From: Hyalangium gracile
GTDB taxonomy: Bacteria > Myxococcota > Myxococcia > Myxococcales > Myxococcaceae
Reading direction: 5' to 3'
Length of the DNA: 64,000 bases
NCBI RefSeq assembly: GCF_020103725.1
Contig: NZ_JAHXBG010000021.1
Span: 62,001-126,000, forward strand
In this document: piece by piece, positions 1 through 9,304 of the stretch
How the letters are laid out: each line of letters starts with the position of its first letter
Position numbering within the stretch: the first letter of the stretch is position 1
The notes under the pieces: model-generated
Database searches by the model: none
What the model was told of the DNA's origin: nothing
What the model saw: the letters and a program-made list of their open reading frames with translations, nothing else
Program-made: the position numbers and the translations under genes

Positions 1-1269
1 GGGCGCACTCCCTTCGGCAAGGGCGGGCTGGGCAGCCTGCTGCATGCCCACCTGCAGGAGATGCCCGCCGCCCCCCACGAGGTGAACCGCCAGGTGCCGG
101 TGGCCCTCTCGCAGGTCGTCATGCGCGCCATGGCCAAGCGCCCGGAGGATCGCTTCCGGAGCGCCAGCGAGATGCGCGCGGCCCTGGAGCAGGCCCTCAC
201 GGCCCCCGAGTCCGTGCCGACGCCGAAGCTCATCGCGCCCCCACCCGCCGCGAGCGCGCCCCCGCCCCCGCTCCCCGCGGACACGGCCATGGGCATCCCG
301 CCCACCGCGCCCGCCCCGCCCCGCCGCTCCATGTCTCCCCCGCCGGGCGACATCGCCGTGCGGGTGGTGCTCGCGCCGGGCACGGACGCGGTCCGCCTGA
401 ACTGCACCGACCTGAGCCGCGCGGGCGCCTTCCTCTGCACCGAGGGCGTCATGCCCCCGCTGCGCTCGCGCGTGTCCATCACCTTCGAGCCGCGAGACAG
501 GCCCCTCACCTGCATGGGCGAGGTGGTCCGCCACGTCACCCCCGAGCAGGCCTCCGCCTGGGCCATGCGCGCGGGCTTCGCCATCCAGTTCGTCGATCTC
601 TCCACCGAGGCCCGGGACGCCCTGGTGCGGCTGGCCCAGGGGCAGAGCCCCGCCCCCGCGCCGCCCAAGGCCACCACGGATGATCCGCAGGCGGAGGCGC
701 TGCTGGCCATGCTGCAGCGGCGCATGAGCAGCGATCCGTACGTGCTGCTGTCGCTGCCGCTGGACGCCACCTTCGATGACGTGCGGCAGCACGCTCGCGC
801 CGCCCTGAGCGCCCTGGAGAACATCGCCACCCGGCCGCTGTCGGCCCGGCAGTCGAAGGAGCTGTCCGACATGCGCTCGCGCGTGGAGAAGGCCGCGGAC
901 CTGCTCGGCCATGCCCGCCAGCGCATCGAGCACGACGCCTGGCGCGCCAACTTCGCCGGAGTGGCCCGGTGCATCTCCAGCGGCCTGACGGCCAGCGAGA
1001 TCGAGTCCCTGCGCGCCCGCTTCCTGCTGGCCCACCCCGGAGCCGAGGCCCGCGAGCGCATCCACTCCACCACCGCGTCCGCCTGGGAGGGCCAGAGCCG
1101 CGTCGACCTGGCCCTGGCGGAGTACGAGAAGGCGCTCACCGCCGATCCGCTCAACCTGTCGCTCCAACAGCGGTACTGGAGTCTGAAGCAGCGCGGGAAA
1201 CCCACGCCGGCCCCGGATTCCAAGGGCCAGGACATCCCGGGACTGCGCCGCCGACCTGGCCGCTCGTAG
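1..1269 (+). CDS. Ser/Thr protein kinase with PilZ and J/TPR-like C-terminus (5' truncated)
   Basis: This is the C-terminal part of a eukaryotic-like Ser/Thr kinase. The frame is open from base 1, and its first residues (GRTPFGKGGLGSLLHAHL) match the end of the kinase C-lobe of the intact paralog at 2978-5182. After the kinase end comes a Pro/Ala-rich linker (about 210-340). A PilZ-type domain follows, with the AGAFLCTEG and AGFAIQF stretches. The C-terminus has a J-domain-like helical segment (DPYVLLSLPLDATFDDVR) and one TPR-like repeat (about 1090-1190). PilZ domains often bind cyclic-di-GMP, but the classical RxxxR plus D/NxSxxG residues are not clearly conserved here, so ligand binding is uncertain. 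The catalytic core lies outside the window. The kinase identity rests on alignment with the neighbouring paralog. Confidence 0.88.
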   Translation, partial: GRTPFGKGGLGSLLHAHLQEMPAAPHEVNRQVPVALSQVVMRAMAKRPEDRFRSASEMRAALEQALTAPESVPTPKLIAPPPAASAPPPPLPADTAMGIPPTAPAPPRRSMSPPPGDIAVRVVLAPGTDAVRLNCTDLSRAGAFLCTEGVMPPLRSRVSITFEPRDRPLTCMGEVVRHVTPEQASAWAMRAGFAIQFVDLSTEARDALVRLAQGQSPAPAPPKATTDDPQAEALLAMLQRRMSSDPYVLLSLPLDATFDDVRQHARAALSALENIATRPLSARQSKELSDMRSRVEKAADLLGHARQRIEHDAWRANFAGVARCISSGLTASEIESLRARFLLAHPGAEARERIHSTTASAWEGQSRVDLALAEYEKALTADPLNLSLQQRYWSLKQRGKPTPAPDSKGQDIPGLRRRPGRS

Positions 1270-1392
1270 CGCGGCGAGGCAACGTTGTCGGGAGCACTCG
1301 GAGCGCCAGCACGGGTTCTGTCTTCAGGGAGGCCACTGCTAGGACTGTCCTGCCGTCCTCGCCCTCGTGCCTGCTCCTGGAGAACTCATCCC

Positions 1393-2775
1393 ATGCGCGA
1401 CACCGCGGCCATGTCCCCGCTTCCTCGCCTGCACCTTCCGCCCGCCGTTCCGGGCCTGCCCCTGGTGGGAAACCTCCCGCGGCTGCTGCGGCGCAGGCTC
1501 GACTTCCTCGAGCAGGCACGCCAGCGACACGGCGACATCTTCCGGCTGCGCCTGGGGCCCGCCGAGGCCGTGGCGCTGTGCCACCCGCGCCACGCCCAGC
1601 ACGTGCTGGTGGACAACGGGCCCAACTACATCAAGGGCGGGCCCTTCTGGGACTCGGTGCGGACCTTCATGGGCAACGGGCTGCCCGTGAGCGACGGTGA
1701 GTACTGGCGTAGGCAGCGCCGGCTGCTCCAGCCCGCCTTCCACCACCAGCGGCTCGTCACCCTGGCCGAGCGGCTGGTGGAGACCCTGGACGAGAGCCTG
1801 GCCGAGCGCTGGGACGAGGCCGCTCGGACGGGTGAGCCCTTCAACGCCGCCCAGGCCTTCACCCACATGACGATGCACCTGCTGGTGCGCACCATGTTCG
1901 GCGGCGGGCTGTCGCAGGCCGAGGCCGAGCAGGCCGAGCAGGCCATGGTCTACATCATCCACTTCATGCTGAAGGGGATGGTGAGCCGGTTGCTGCCACC
2001 GTGGGTGCCAATCCCAGGACACGCGCGCTACCGCGCCGCCATCGAGGCCATGGACTCGGTCATCTTCCGGATGATCGAGCGGGGCGAGCACGACGCCGAG
2101 CTGGGCGACACCCTGCTCTCCCTGATGGGGCAGGCCGTCGATGCGGAGACGGGCGAGCGGATGACGACGAAGCAGATCCGGGACGAGGCCATCGCGCTCT
2201 TCGTCGCGGGCTTCGAGACCACGACGACGGGCCTGGCGTGGGCGCTCCATGCGCTGACGCAGCAGCCGGAGGTCGCCCGGCGGCTCCAGGCGGAGGTGGA
2301 CAGCGTGCTGGGCACGCGCGCGCCGCGGTTCGAGGATCTGCGGCGGCTCTCCTATACGCGCTGCATATTGCAGGAGACGCTCCGGCTGTACTCGCCGGTG
2401 TACTGGCTGCCCCGGACACCGCTGGAGGATGACGAGCTCGACGGCTACCGCATCCCCGCGGGGACGCTGGTGGGCGTCCTCTCGCACCTCATCCACCGCC
2501 GCCCGGACATCTGGGAGTCTCCCGAGCGCTTCGATCCCGACCGCTTCTCCCCCGAGCGCTCCGAGGGGCGCCCCAAGCTGGCGTGGCTGGCCTTCGGCGG
2601 CGGCCAGCGGCAGTGCATCGGCAAGGAGTTCGCCCTGATGGAGGGGCAGTTCATCCTGGCGCGCATCGCGCAGCGCTACCGCGTCACGGCGATTCCCGGG
2701 AAGCTGGCGCAGCCGCAGTTCGCCACCACCCTGCGCGCCCGGGATGGCGTCTGGGTGCACCTGGCTCCGCGCTGA
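1393..2775 (+). CDS. Cytochrome P450
   Basis: A soluble-type P450 of 460 residues that should bind heme-thiolate and oxidise a small hydrophobic substrate; the substrate cannot be read from the sequence. Visible landmarks are the Pro-rich N-terminus PPAVPGLPLVG (16-26), the C-helix WRRQRR (106-111), the I-helix oxygen-activation motif AGFETT (272-277), ExxR (E328/R331) and the heme loop FGGGQRQCIG (401-410) with Cys408 as axial ligand. I chose ATG 1393 because GGAGA lies about 9 bases upstream and the upstream extension is low complexity. No ferredoxin or reductase gene is adjacent, so redox partners must come from elsewhere. The gene sits between two paralogous kinase genes, which suggests an insertion between duplicated copies or a co-regulated trio. 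Confidence 0.95.
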   Translation: MRDTAAMSPLPRLHLPPAVPGLPLVGNLPRLLRRRLDFLEQARQRHGDIFRLRLGPAEAVALCHPRHAQHVLVDNGPNYIKGGPFWDSVRTFMGNGLPVSDGEYWRRQRRLLQPAFHHQRLVTLAERLVETLDESLAERWDEAARTGEPFNAAQAFTHMTMHLLVRTMFGGGLSQAEAEQAEQAMVYIIHFMLKGMVSRLLPPWVPIPGHARYRAAIEAMDSVIFRMIERGEHDAELGDTLLSLMGQAVDAETGERMTTKQIRDEAIALFVAGFETTTTGLAWALHALTQQPEVARRLQAEVDSVLGTRAPRFEDLRRLSYTRCILQETLRLYSPVYWLPRTPLEDDELDGYRIPAGTLVGVLSHLIHRRPDIWESPERFDPDRFSPERSEGRPKLAWLAFGGGQRQCIGKEFALMEGQFILARIAQRYRVTAIPGKLAQPQFATTLRARDGVWVHLAPR

Positions 2776-2899
2776 TCTCCGACGAGGAAGGTCTTTATCC
2801 CACCTGAAAGCTGTGCGGGCCCGCGCCCTGCTTCCGAAGCGGACGCGAAAAGCCTGCGCGGCCCAGGCGCTCGCATAGACGCATCCCAGAGGAAGGGCT

Positions 2900-2915
2900 G
2901 TGCACGCACCTTGCA
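2900..2915 (+). promoter_or_regulatory. Possible sigma-54-like promoter of the kinase gene
   Basis: GTGCACG-CACC-TTGCA resembles the -24/-12 consensus TGGCACG-N4-TTGCA with correct spacing, but the first G of the -24 GG pair is T. A start near 2926 would leave a leader of about 50 bases before ATG 2978. Sigma-54 promoters are common in myxobacteria. The -24 mismatch keeps this tentative. Confidence 0.3.
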
Positions 2916-2977
2916 AACGATGGCGACGGGCTCCGCACCCAGGCGCCCGAGACGTGGTTCGAGGAAGGCAGATCCTT

Positions 2978-5182
2978 ATGCGTCAGCAAGGCACGAACGC
3001 TCCCGAGCAGACCCTGAAGCCCGAGGAGGCGTCGGGTGAGACCGCGCCCGGGGTGGCCGCTCGTCCGGAGTCCGCCCCCACGCAATTGCGCGCGCGCCCC
3101 GAGGAGAAGGATCCGCTGCTGGGCGCGGTGGTGGGCAGCTTCCGCCTGGTGCGCAAGCTGGGCGGCGGCGGCATGGGCAACGTCTACCTGGCCGAGCACA
3201 CCGTCATCGGCAGCAAGGTGGCGGTGAAGTTCCTCCACGAGCACTTCGCCACCAACGAGGCCCTCGTCCAGCGCTTCCTGGCCGAAGCCCGCGCCGTCAA
3301 CCTCATCGGCCACGAGAACATCGTCAACATCTTCGACATGAGCGTGCTGCCGCCTCGGAGGCACTACCTCGTCATGGAGTACCTCGAGGGCCAGTCGCTG
3401 GCCTCGCTCCTGCGTCGCCCGGTGCCGCCAGCGGTGGCCGTGCCGATCCTCACCCAGGTCTGCGATGCGCTGCAGGCGGCTCACGCGCACGGCGTCATCC
3501 ACCGCGACTTGAAGCCGGAGAACATCTTCCTGGTGCGGCGCGACCGCACGCCCCACTTCGTGAAGGTGCTGGACTTCGGCGTCGCCAAGCTGCTCGACCG
3601 CAACGTGGGCCAGGCCCAGACTTCGGTGGGGACGCTGCTGGGCACTCCCGAGTACATGGCCCCCGAGCAGTGGACGGGCCAGCCGGTGGATGGACGCACG
3701 GACCTGTACGCGCTGGGGCTCATCGCCTACGTGATGCTCACGGGCCGGCGGCCCTTCAGCGGAGAGGGGCTGGGCGAGCAGCTGCAGGCCCACCTGAGGC
3801 AGGTGCCGATGTCCCCGCACGGGGTGCGGCCCGAGGTGCCGGCCGCCCTCTCGGACGTCGTCATGCGCGCCATCGCCAAGCGGCCGGAGGACCGGTTCCA
3901 GACCGCGAGCGAGCTGCGCGCCGCGCTGGAGCGAGCCATGGCGCCGTCGGCCATGCCCATCGCGGCCACGGTGGTGAGGGCGCATCCGCCCAGCCTCGAG
4001 TCCCCCCGGCATACGCCGATGGCGATGCCCCGGGTGCAGGTGACGCCGATGGCCGAGCTCGCCGCCCGGATGACGCCGGCCCCCGTGGCCCGTGCCACCC
4101 CGATGGCGCTCCCCACCGCCCCAGCCACGCCGCTGGCCACGCCCGTGCTCCGAGCCCCCGCGACGGCCGCGCCGGTGGCCCCGCTGACTCCGCCCATGGC
4201 GCCCTCCTCCCCGTCCGCGGCCCCCCGCGTGGCGGATGTGATTGCCTGGGTGGGGTTCCCGCCGGGGGCCGAGTCCCAGCGCATGGCCTGCACCGCGCTG
4301 ACGCGTGCGGGCGCCTTCCTGTGCAGTGATGGAGCCCTCCCCGCGCTGCGCTCGCGCGTGTCGCTCATGCTGGAGCTGAACGACAGGCTGCTGCCCTGCA
4401 CGGGCGAAGTGGTGCGCCATGTCCTCCCCGCCGAGGCCGCCTCCTGGGGAATGCGCGCGGGCTTCGCCATCCAGTTCGTCAACCTGTCCGCCGAGCTCCG
4501 GGACGCCCTGGACCGGCTGGCCCACGGACACACGCCGGCACCCCTGAAGCCCGCGAAGACGCTGCCGGACGATCCGCGGGCGGAGGCGCTGCTGGGCGCG
4601 CTGCTCCACCACATGAGCAGCGATCCCTACGCGCTGCTGTCGCTGCCGCAGGACGCCACCTTCGACGACGTGCGCAACCACGTGCGCGACATCCAACGCT
4701 CCGTGGAGGCGATTGCCGCCCGGCCGCTGTCGGCCCGCCAGATGAGGGATCTCGCCGAGGTGCGCTCGCGCGTGGAGCGGGCGGCGGACCTGCTCGGTCA
4801 GCCCCGGCAGCGCATCGAGCACGATGCCCGGCACGGCAACTACCCGGGCGTGGCCCGGTGCATCTCCAGCGGGCTGACGGCCACGGAGATCGAGACCCTG
4901 CGCGCCCGCTACCTGCAGGCCCACCCCGGCGCGGAGATGCGGGGAAGGATGCACGCCACGAGCGCCGCCTCCTGGGAGGCCCAGGGGAAGATCGATCCGG
5001 CGCTGACGGAGTACGAGAAGGCGCTGAGCGCCGACCCGCTCAACCTGCCCCTCCAGCAGCGCTACTGGAGCCTCAAGCGCCGAGACCCGCGCCAGGGCTC
5101 GGGTGCCACGCCGGCTCCCGCTCGGCTGAAGACTCCCTCCGGCAGGTTCGCGAGCATCCCCGAGCCTCCCTCCACGAGGTAG
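2978..5182 (+). CDS. Ser/Thr protein kinase-PilZ-J/TPR protein
   Basis: A 734-residue Hanks-type kinase with all catalytic motifs: glycine loop GGGGMG (62-67), Lys84, HRDLKPEN (175-182, catalytic Asp177), DFG (199-201) and APE (228-230). The Thr/Pro/Ala linker (about 325-415) carries repeated ATPMA-like units. It is followed by a PilZ-type domain (about 420-515), a J-domain-like helical region with DPYALLSLPQDATFDDVR (about 540-600) and a terminal TPR-like unit. There is no transmembrane segment, so the protein is probably cytosolic. GAGGAAGG about 9 bases upstream supports ATG 2978. It is the full-length paralog of the truncated gene at 1-1269, with near-identical blocks in the PilZ and C-terminal regions. 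The architecture suggests a kinase coupled to a second-messenger or protein-interaction module; the ligand is unknown. Confidence 0.95.
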   Translation: MRQQGTNAPEQTLKPEEASGETAPGVAARPESAPTQLRARPEEKDPLLGAVVGSFRLVRKLGGGGMGNVYLAEHTVIGSKVAVKFLHEHFATNEALVQRFLAEARAVNLIGHENIVNIFDMSVLPPRRHYLVMEYLEGQSLASLLRRPVPPAVAVPILTQVCDALQAAHAHGVIHRDLKPENIFLVRRDRTPHFVKVLDFGVAKLLDRNVGQAQTSVGTLLGTPEYMAPEQWTGQPVDGRTDLYALGLIAYVMLTGRRPFSGEGLGEQLQAHLRQVPMSPHGVRPEVPAALSDVVMRAIAKRPEDRFQTASELRAALERAMAPSAMPIAATVVRAHPPSLESPRHTPMAMPRVQVTPMAELAARMTPAPVARATPMALPTAPATPLATPVLRAPATAAPVAPLTPPMAPSSPSAAPRVADVIAWVGFPPGAESQRMACTALTRAGAFLCSDGALPALRSRVSLMLELNDRLLPCTGEVVRHVLPAEAASWGMRAGFAIQFVNLSAELRDALDRLAHGHTPAPLKPAKTLPDDPRAEALLGALLHHMSSDPYALLSLPQDATFDDVRNHVRDIQRSVEAIAARPLSARQMRDLAEVRSRVERAADLLGQPRQRIEHDARHGNYPGVARCISSGLTATEIETLRARYLQAHPGAEMRGRMHATSAASWEAQGKIDPALTEYEKALSADPLNLPLQQRYWSLKRRDPRQGSGATPAPARLKTPSGRFASIPEPPSTR

Positions 5183-5216
5183 GCCCGGGCCAGGCCGCCG
5201 GGACGGACAGGCCTAC
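5179..5216. terminator. Inverted repeat between convergent genes
   Basis: GTAGGCC (5179-5185) and GGCCTAC (5210-5216) form a 7-bp inverted repeat spanning the short gap between the kinase and the OPT transporter. Each arm contains the stop codon of the gene ending there. It could act as a bidirectional terminator, but the loop is long (24 bases) and no T tract follows. Confidence 0.3.
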
Positions 5217-7126
5217 TTCGGCATGAAGCCGAAGGCCTTGAGCATGATGAGGGCGATGCCCATCAGGCTCTCGCCGGCGATGAGGCCGGAGCCCACGGGG
5301 AACACCGTCGCCTCGGCCAGCTTCGGCTTGCGGCGGCGCAGGTACTCCGCGATGGCCGCGCCGATGAAGAAGCTGATCGAGCTGGAGCCGGGGATGACGA
5401 TGGCCAGCCCGAAGCCCGCGGCGGAGGGAATGAAGGGCTTGGCCTTCTTCGGCGCCCACCGCTCCAGCAGCACCAGGACGATGCCCAGCGTGGCGCCGCA
5501 CACCGCCCCGATGCGAGCGCTCGGGTGCAGCGCCTCGATGCCCACCGAGAGCATCTGGGAGACGCCGGCCCACACCAGGGCGCCCGGCGCGGGGAACTGG
5601 TCGGTGCCCAGCACGCTGGCGTCCGGCACGAGCAGGTGGAAGGCGGGCACCACGACGATGGCGCCGGCCACCACGCCGAAGAGCTGGCCGATGAACTGCT
5701 GCCGCGGGTTGGCGCCCAGCAGCCACCCGGACTTGAGGTCCGTCAGCAGGTCCGCCGAGTGCAGGCCCACGCCGCCGGTGGCGTTGGCGCTCATCACGTT
5801 GGCCGCGATGTTGCCCGGCGCCAGGCCGCCGTAGATGAGCTGGGTGACGGGCCCCAGCGCCTTGGTGGGCGTGGTGTCCGTCTCGCCGGTGACGCGCGCG
5901 GCGATGACGCCCATGATGACCGCCAGCGGCAGCGCGAGCACGCCCGCCCACACGGGGATCTGGAAGAGGTACGCCATGAGCGCCACGGCGATGGGGCCCA
6001 TGATGGCGAAGCCCAGGGGGAACCACGCGGGCGGGCACTCGATGTCCGCCAGCGGATCGGCGGCGGCGTCCTCCTTCTTCTTCCCGAACAGCCCCGACAG
6101 CGCCTTGAAGGAGCGCGCCACGCTGCGCCACTGGAACGCGAAGGACAGCAGTCCCGAGGACACGAGCAGGGCCGCGCCCGTCCACAGCGTCCACGTGTTG
6201 ATGGCCTTGAAGGTGACGGCGGTGATGACGCCCTGGTCGAACATGGCCGGGGCGAGGAAGCCGTAGGTGAGCACCGCGCCCAGGAGCATGGACCAGCCGG
6301 TCTTCCAGCTCATCAGCGCCCCGGCGCCCACCAGCAGCAGGCTCAAGTCGAGGGACAGCCCCCAGTCCCCGGCGGGGCGGCCGCGGATGGTGATGAACGG
6401 CAGGCTCACCTTGGCCGGGATGAGGGGCAGGCGCAGCAGCGCGGGGGCATGGGTATCGAGCCAGGCGCTCTTGGACTCGCGCAGCACCGCGATGACGGCG
6501 CCGATCAGGCCCGCCCCGCCGAGCAGCCGCGACTTCTGGCGGGCCACCTCGCCATGGCCGTGCAGGGCCTGGATCGTCTCCGCGGTGGCGGTGCCCGTGG
6601 GGAACGGCAGCGCCTCGATGTTGACGAGCTGGCGCTTGATGGGGATGGCGGCCACCACGCCCAGGATGGCGACCACCGTGAGCCACAGCACCAGCCAGCC
6701 GGTGCCGGGCAGCGTGCCCGTCAGCATCAGCAGCGCGGGCACCGCGTGCATGTTGCCGCCGCCCGTCATGTAGCCCGCCGCGGACGCCACCGAGCCCATG
6801 GCGTTGTTCTCCAGCGGGGAGAAGTCGTTGCGGAACACGCCCACCTGGCGCAGCAGGCTGAAGACGGAGAAGGCCAGGATGCAGGCGGTGAGGGTGACGC
6901 CCATGCTCCAACCCGTCTTGAGGATGACGTACAGGTTGGAGAGGCACATCACCATGCCGATGAGCATGCCGGCGATGACGGCGCGCGGCGTGAGCTGGCG
7001 CACGCCTCCCTGGTACACGTTCTCCAGCCAGTAGCGCTCGGGGTCCTGCGCCGCGGCGGACGCGGCCCCCGGAGGGGCCTCAACGGGAACGTGCGAGGGC
7101 TTCTCGTTCGGTGCGGGGTGGCTCAT
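5213..7126 (-). CDS. OPT family oligopeptide transporter
   Basis: A 637-residue polytopic inner-membrane protein of the OPT (oligopeptide transporter/YSL) family, expected to import peptides or metal chelates by proton symport. The N-terminal 40 residues are hydrophilic. They are followed by YQGGVRQLTPRAVIAGMLIG and about fourteen hydrophobic segments. Typical family stretches include NLYVILKTGWSMGV and EKWAPKK/SISFF-like loops near the C-terminus. The size is normal for bacterial OPTs. ATG 7126 is preferred because upstream residues are low-complexity translation of a non-coding leader, although no strong ribosome binding site is visible. The gene converges with the kinase (30 bases apart) and follows the FKBP gene on the same strand by about 70 bases. 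Confidence 0.93.
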   Translation of the reverse strand: MSHPAPNEKPSHVPVEAPPGAASAAAQDPERYWLENVYQGGVRQLTPRAVIAGMLIGMVMCLSNLYVILKTGWSMGVTLTACILAFSVFSLLRQVGVFRNDFSPLENNAMGSVASAAGYMTGGGNMHAVPALLMLTGTLPGTGWLVLWLTVVAILGVVAAIPIKRQLVNIEALPFPTGTATAETIQALHGHGEVARQKSRLLGGAGLIGAVIAVLRESKSAWLDTHAPALLRLPLIPAKVSLPFITIRGRPAGDWGLSLDLSLLLVGAGALMSWKTGWSMLLGAVLTYGFLAPAMFDQGVITAVTFKAINTWTLWTGAALLVSSGLLSFAFQWRSVARSFKALSGLFGKKKEDAAADPLADIECPPAWFPLGFAIMGPIAVALMAYLFQIPVWAGVLALPLAVIMGVIAARVTGETDTTPTKALGPVTQLIYGGLAPGNIAANVMSANATGGVGLHSADLLTDLKSGWLLGANPRQQFIGQLFGVVAGAIVVVPAFHLLVPDASVLGTDQFPAPGALVWAGVSQMLSVGIEALHPSARIGAVCGATLGIVLVLLERWAPKKAKPFIPSAAGFGLAIVIPGSSSISFFIGAAIAEYLRRRKPKLAEATVFPVGSGLIAGESLMGIALIMLKAFGFMPK

Positions 7127-7199
7127 TGGGGGCAGCAACCATAATGCACCGGCCCCGAATCGCCGAGCGCCCCGCGCGGAGGGCGTGCGCCCCCCCTCG

Positions 7200-7694
7200 T
7201 CACTCGTGGTGGTGGCCGTGGCCGTCCGGGCCGTGGGCGTGGCCGTGGGTGAGCTCCTCGGCGGTGGCATCCCGCACCCCGCGTACGGTCACGTCGAAGT
7301 GCAGCGTCTTGCCCGCCAGGGGGTGGTTCAGGTCGACGATGACCGTGTCCCCCTTCACCTCGTGGATGCCGATGGGGATGACCTCGCCCCCGTCCGTCTG
7401 CGCGGCCAGGCGCATGCCCGGCTTCAGCTCGGCGTTGGCGGGGAACATGGTGCGCGGCACCTCCTGGAGCCCTCGGGAGTCATGCTCGCCGTAGCCCTGC
7501 CCGGGGGGCACCACCACCTTCTTGGCATCGCCCACGCCCATGCCCTCCAGGGCCCCCTCGAGCCCCGGGACGATCTGCCCACGCCCGTGCAGGTACGAGA
7601 GCGGCTGGCCGGGCTCGCTCTGGTCGACGACCTGACCGTCCCCGAGGTGCAGCTGGTACTCCAACGAGATGATTCGATCCTTGCCGACTTTCAT
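7200..7694 (-). CDS. slyD: SlyD-like FKBP-type peptidyl-prolyl isomerase
   Basis: A 164-residue FKBP-fold prolyl isomerase/chaperone. The FKBP core shows LGDGQVVDQSEPGQPLSYLHG and PGLEGALEGMGVGD. It is interrupted by an insert-in-flap chaperone domain (YGEHDSRGLQEVPRTMFP to HPLAGKTLHFDV), as in SlyD. The C-terminus is His-rich (HGHAHGPDGHGHHHE), a metal-binding tail typical of SlyD that may handle nickel. AAGGAG lies about 8 bases before ATG 7694. It acts in the cytosol as folding helper and possibly metal chaperone. No nickel enzyme is adjacent. The assignment is strong; the symbol follows the family. Confidence 0.93.
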   Translation of the reverse strand: MKVGKDRIISLEYQLHLGDGQVVDQSEPGQPLSYLHGRGQIVPGLEGALEGMGVGDAKKVVVPPGQGYGEHDSRGLQEVPRTMFPANAELKPGMRLAAQTDGGEVIPIGIHEVKGDTVIVDLNHPLAGKTLHFDVTVRGVRDATAEELTHGHAHGPDGHGHHHE

Positions 7695-7956
7695 GAGGCC
7701 GCTCCTTGGGTGCGACTACGAGTTGGGACTTCCTTCCGGAAGATTGCGAGCGAGTTCCCACACCTGCACTGCCCTGACGTACCCCCACCTGGGGAGCGAG
7801 CCCCTGCCCGGCGGGTCGGTCCACCTGGGAGCAGGGAGGCTATGGAAGGCACTCGGGATATGGGACTCGGAGTGAAGGCCCCGCTCTTCGAGAGCAGGGC
7901 TGGGAGGAGGTATATCGCGCCGGGCAAGCCCTGTCGCAGCGTGCGGGAGGGAGCCG

Positions 7957-9237
7957 TCACCCGGAGGACGACTCGACAGGTTCCCCTGGGGACTGGCCCT
8001 CGGAGGGCTCTCCCCGGGCGACGTAGAGGGCCGCGGCGAGATCGCCCGAGACGTTGAGCGTGGTGCGGCACATGTCGAGGAAGCGGTCCACGCCGAGGAT
8101 GAGCCCGATGCCCTCGGTGGGAATCTTGAAGATGCCGAGGATCATCAGCACAACGGGCAGGGAGCCGGCGGGGACGCCCGCGGTGCCGATGCCCGCCAGC
8201 ACGCAGATGAACATGATCTGGGCCTGATCCGCGAGGCTCAGGGGCACCGCGTACACCTGGGCGAGGAAGAGCACGGTGACGCCCTCGAAGAGCGCGGTGC
8301 CGTTCTGGTTCATGGCCGCGCCAGCGGTGAGGACGAAGCGCGACACGTGGCGCGGGAGCCGGAGGTTCTCCTCGGCGACCTTGAGGGCGGTGGGCAGCGT
8401 GGCGTTGGAGGAGGCCGTGGAGAAGGCGGTGGCCATGGCCAGGCGGATGTCACGGAAGAACGTGAGGGGGTTGCGCCCGCCGAGGAAGCGCACCGAGAGC
8501 GAGTACACCCCGAACATGTGCAGCCCGAGCGCCAGCACCACCACGGCCACGTAGGCGAGGATGGAGCCCAGCACCTGAACACCGAGCTGCGCCATGACGG
8601 AGAAGAGGAGCGCCGCCACGCCGAAAGGCGCCAGGCGCAGCACTCCGTCGATGAGCCGCATCATCACGTCATAGAGCCCCTGCAGCATCTCGCGCAGGCG
8701 CAGAGCCCCCGGCGTACGGGTCAGCGCCAGGCCGGCGCCGAAGATGAGGGCGAAGATGATGACGCCGATGATATCTCCTTCCGCGGCGGCGCGCAGCGGG
8801 TTGTCCGGCACCATGCCGACGAGGATCCCGGCGGGCGCGGTGCTGCCGGGCCTGGGGGCCGCCTTGACGGTGGAGGTGTTCTTCGCGGCGGAGGCGCGCG
8901 CCTCCTCGCTGAAGCCCACGCCGGGCTGGAGCATGTTGACCAGCACCAGCCCCAGGACGACGGCGATGGTGGAGAAGGCCACGGTGTAGGCGAGGGTCTT
9001 CAGCCCGAGCCGGCCGATCTGCCGCAGGTCCAGCTCGCACACGCCAATCACCAGGGCGGAGAAGAGCAGCGGCATCACCATCATGATCAGCAGGCGGATG
9101 AAGACCTTGCCCAGGGGCTCGGTGATGTTCGTCACCACCCAGGAGAGCCAGGCCGCGTCACCGGCGAGCGAGTGGGCCACGAGCCCCGCCACGGTGCCAG
9201 CGATAATGCCCACGAGCATCTTCTGGTGTGCCTTCAT
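7957..9237 (-). CDS. Dicarboxylate/amino acid:cation symporter (DAACS family)
   Basis: A 426-residue GltP/DctA-type secondary transporter for acidic amino acids or C4-dicarboxylates. It has the usual eight helices, the serine-rich re-entrant region TAFSTASSNATLP, the signature LTAGAAMNQNGTALFEG and the C-terminal GVDRFLDMCRTTLNVSGD. The last of these is the substrate/cation-binding helix with D, R and N in conserved places. ATG 9237 fits the family N-terminus (MKAHQKMLVG); the upstream ribosome binding site is weak. It is divergent from the oxygenase gene starting near 9305, so the roughly 70 bases between them must carry both promoters. Glutamate versus dicarboxylate specificity cannot be settled. 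Confidence 0.93.
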   Translation of the reverse strand: MKAHQKMLVGIIAGTVAGLVAHSLAGDAAWLSWVVTNITEPLGKVFIRLLIMMVMPLLFSALVIGVCELDLRQIGRLGLKTLAYTVAFSTIAVVLGLVLVNMLQPGVGFSEEARASAAKNTSTVKAAPRPGSTAPAGILVGMVPDNPLRAAAEGDIIGVIIFALIFGAGLALTRTPGALRLREMLQGLYDVMMRLIDGVLRLAPFGVAALLFSVMAQLGVQVLGSILAYVAVVVLALGLHMFGVYSLSVRFLGGRNPLTFFRDIRLAMATAFSTASSNATLPTALKVAEENLRLPRHVSRFVLTAGAAMNQNGTALFEGVTVLFLAQVYAVPLSLADQAQIMFICVLAGIGTAGVPAGSLPVVLMILGIFKIPTEGIGLILGVDRFLDMCRTTLNVSGDLAAALYVARGEPSEGQSPGEPVESSSG

Positions 9238-9304
9238 CGCGGCGCAGCCTAGCGATGAATGGAGGTGGCGCATACCTTCCATTCAGCGGAAGCTGCGAGG
9301 CCTC

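Noticed and set aside
2795-4954. A 719-residue open frame antisense to the Ser/Thr kinase
   Set aside because: Gly/Arg/His-rich shadow; the plus strand has all kinase motifs.
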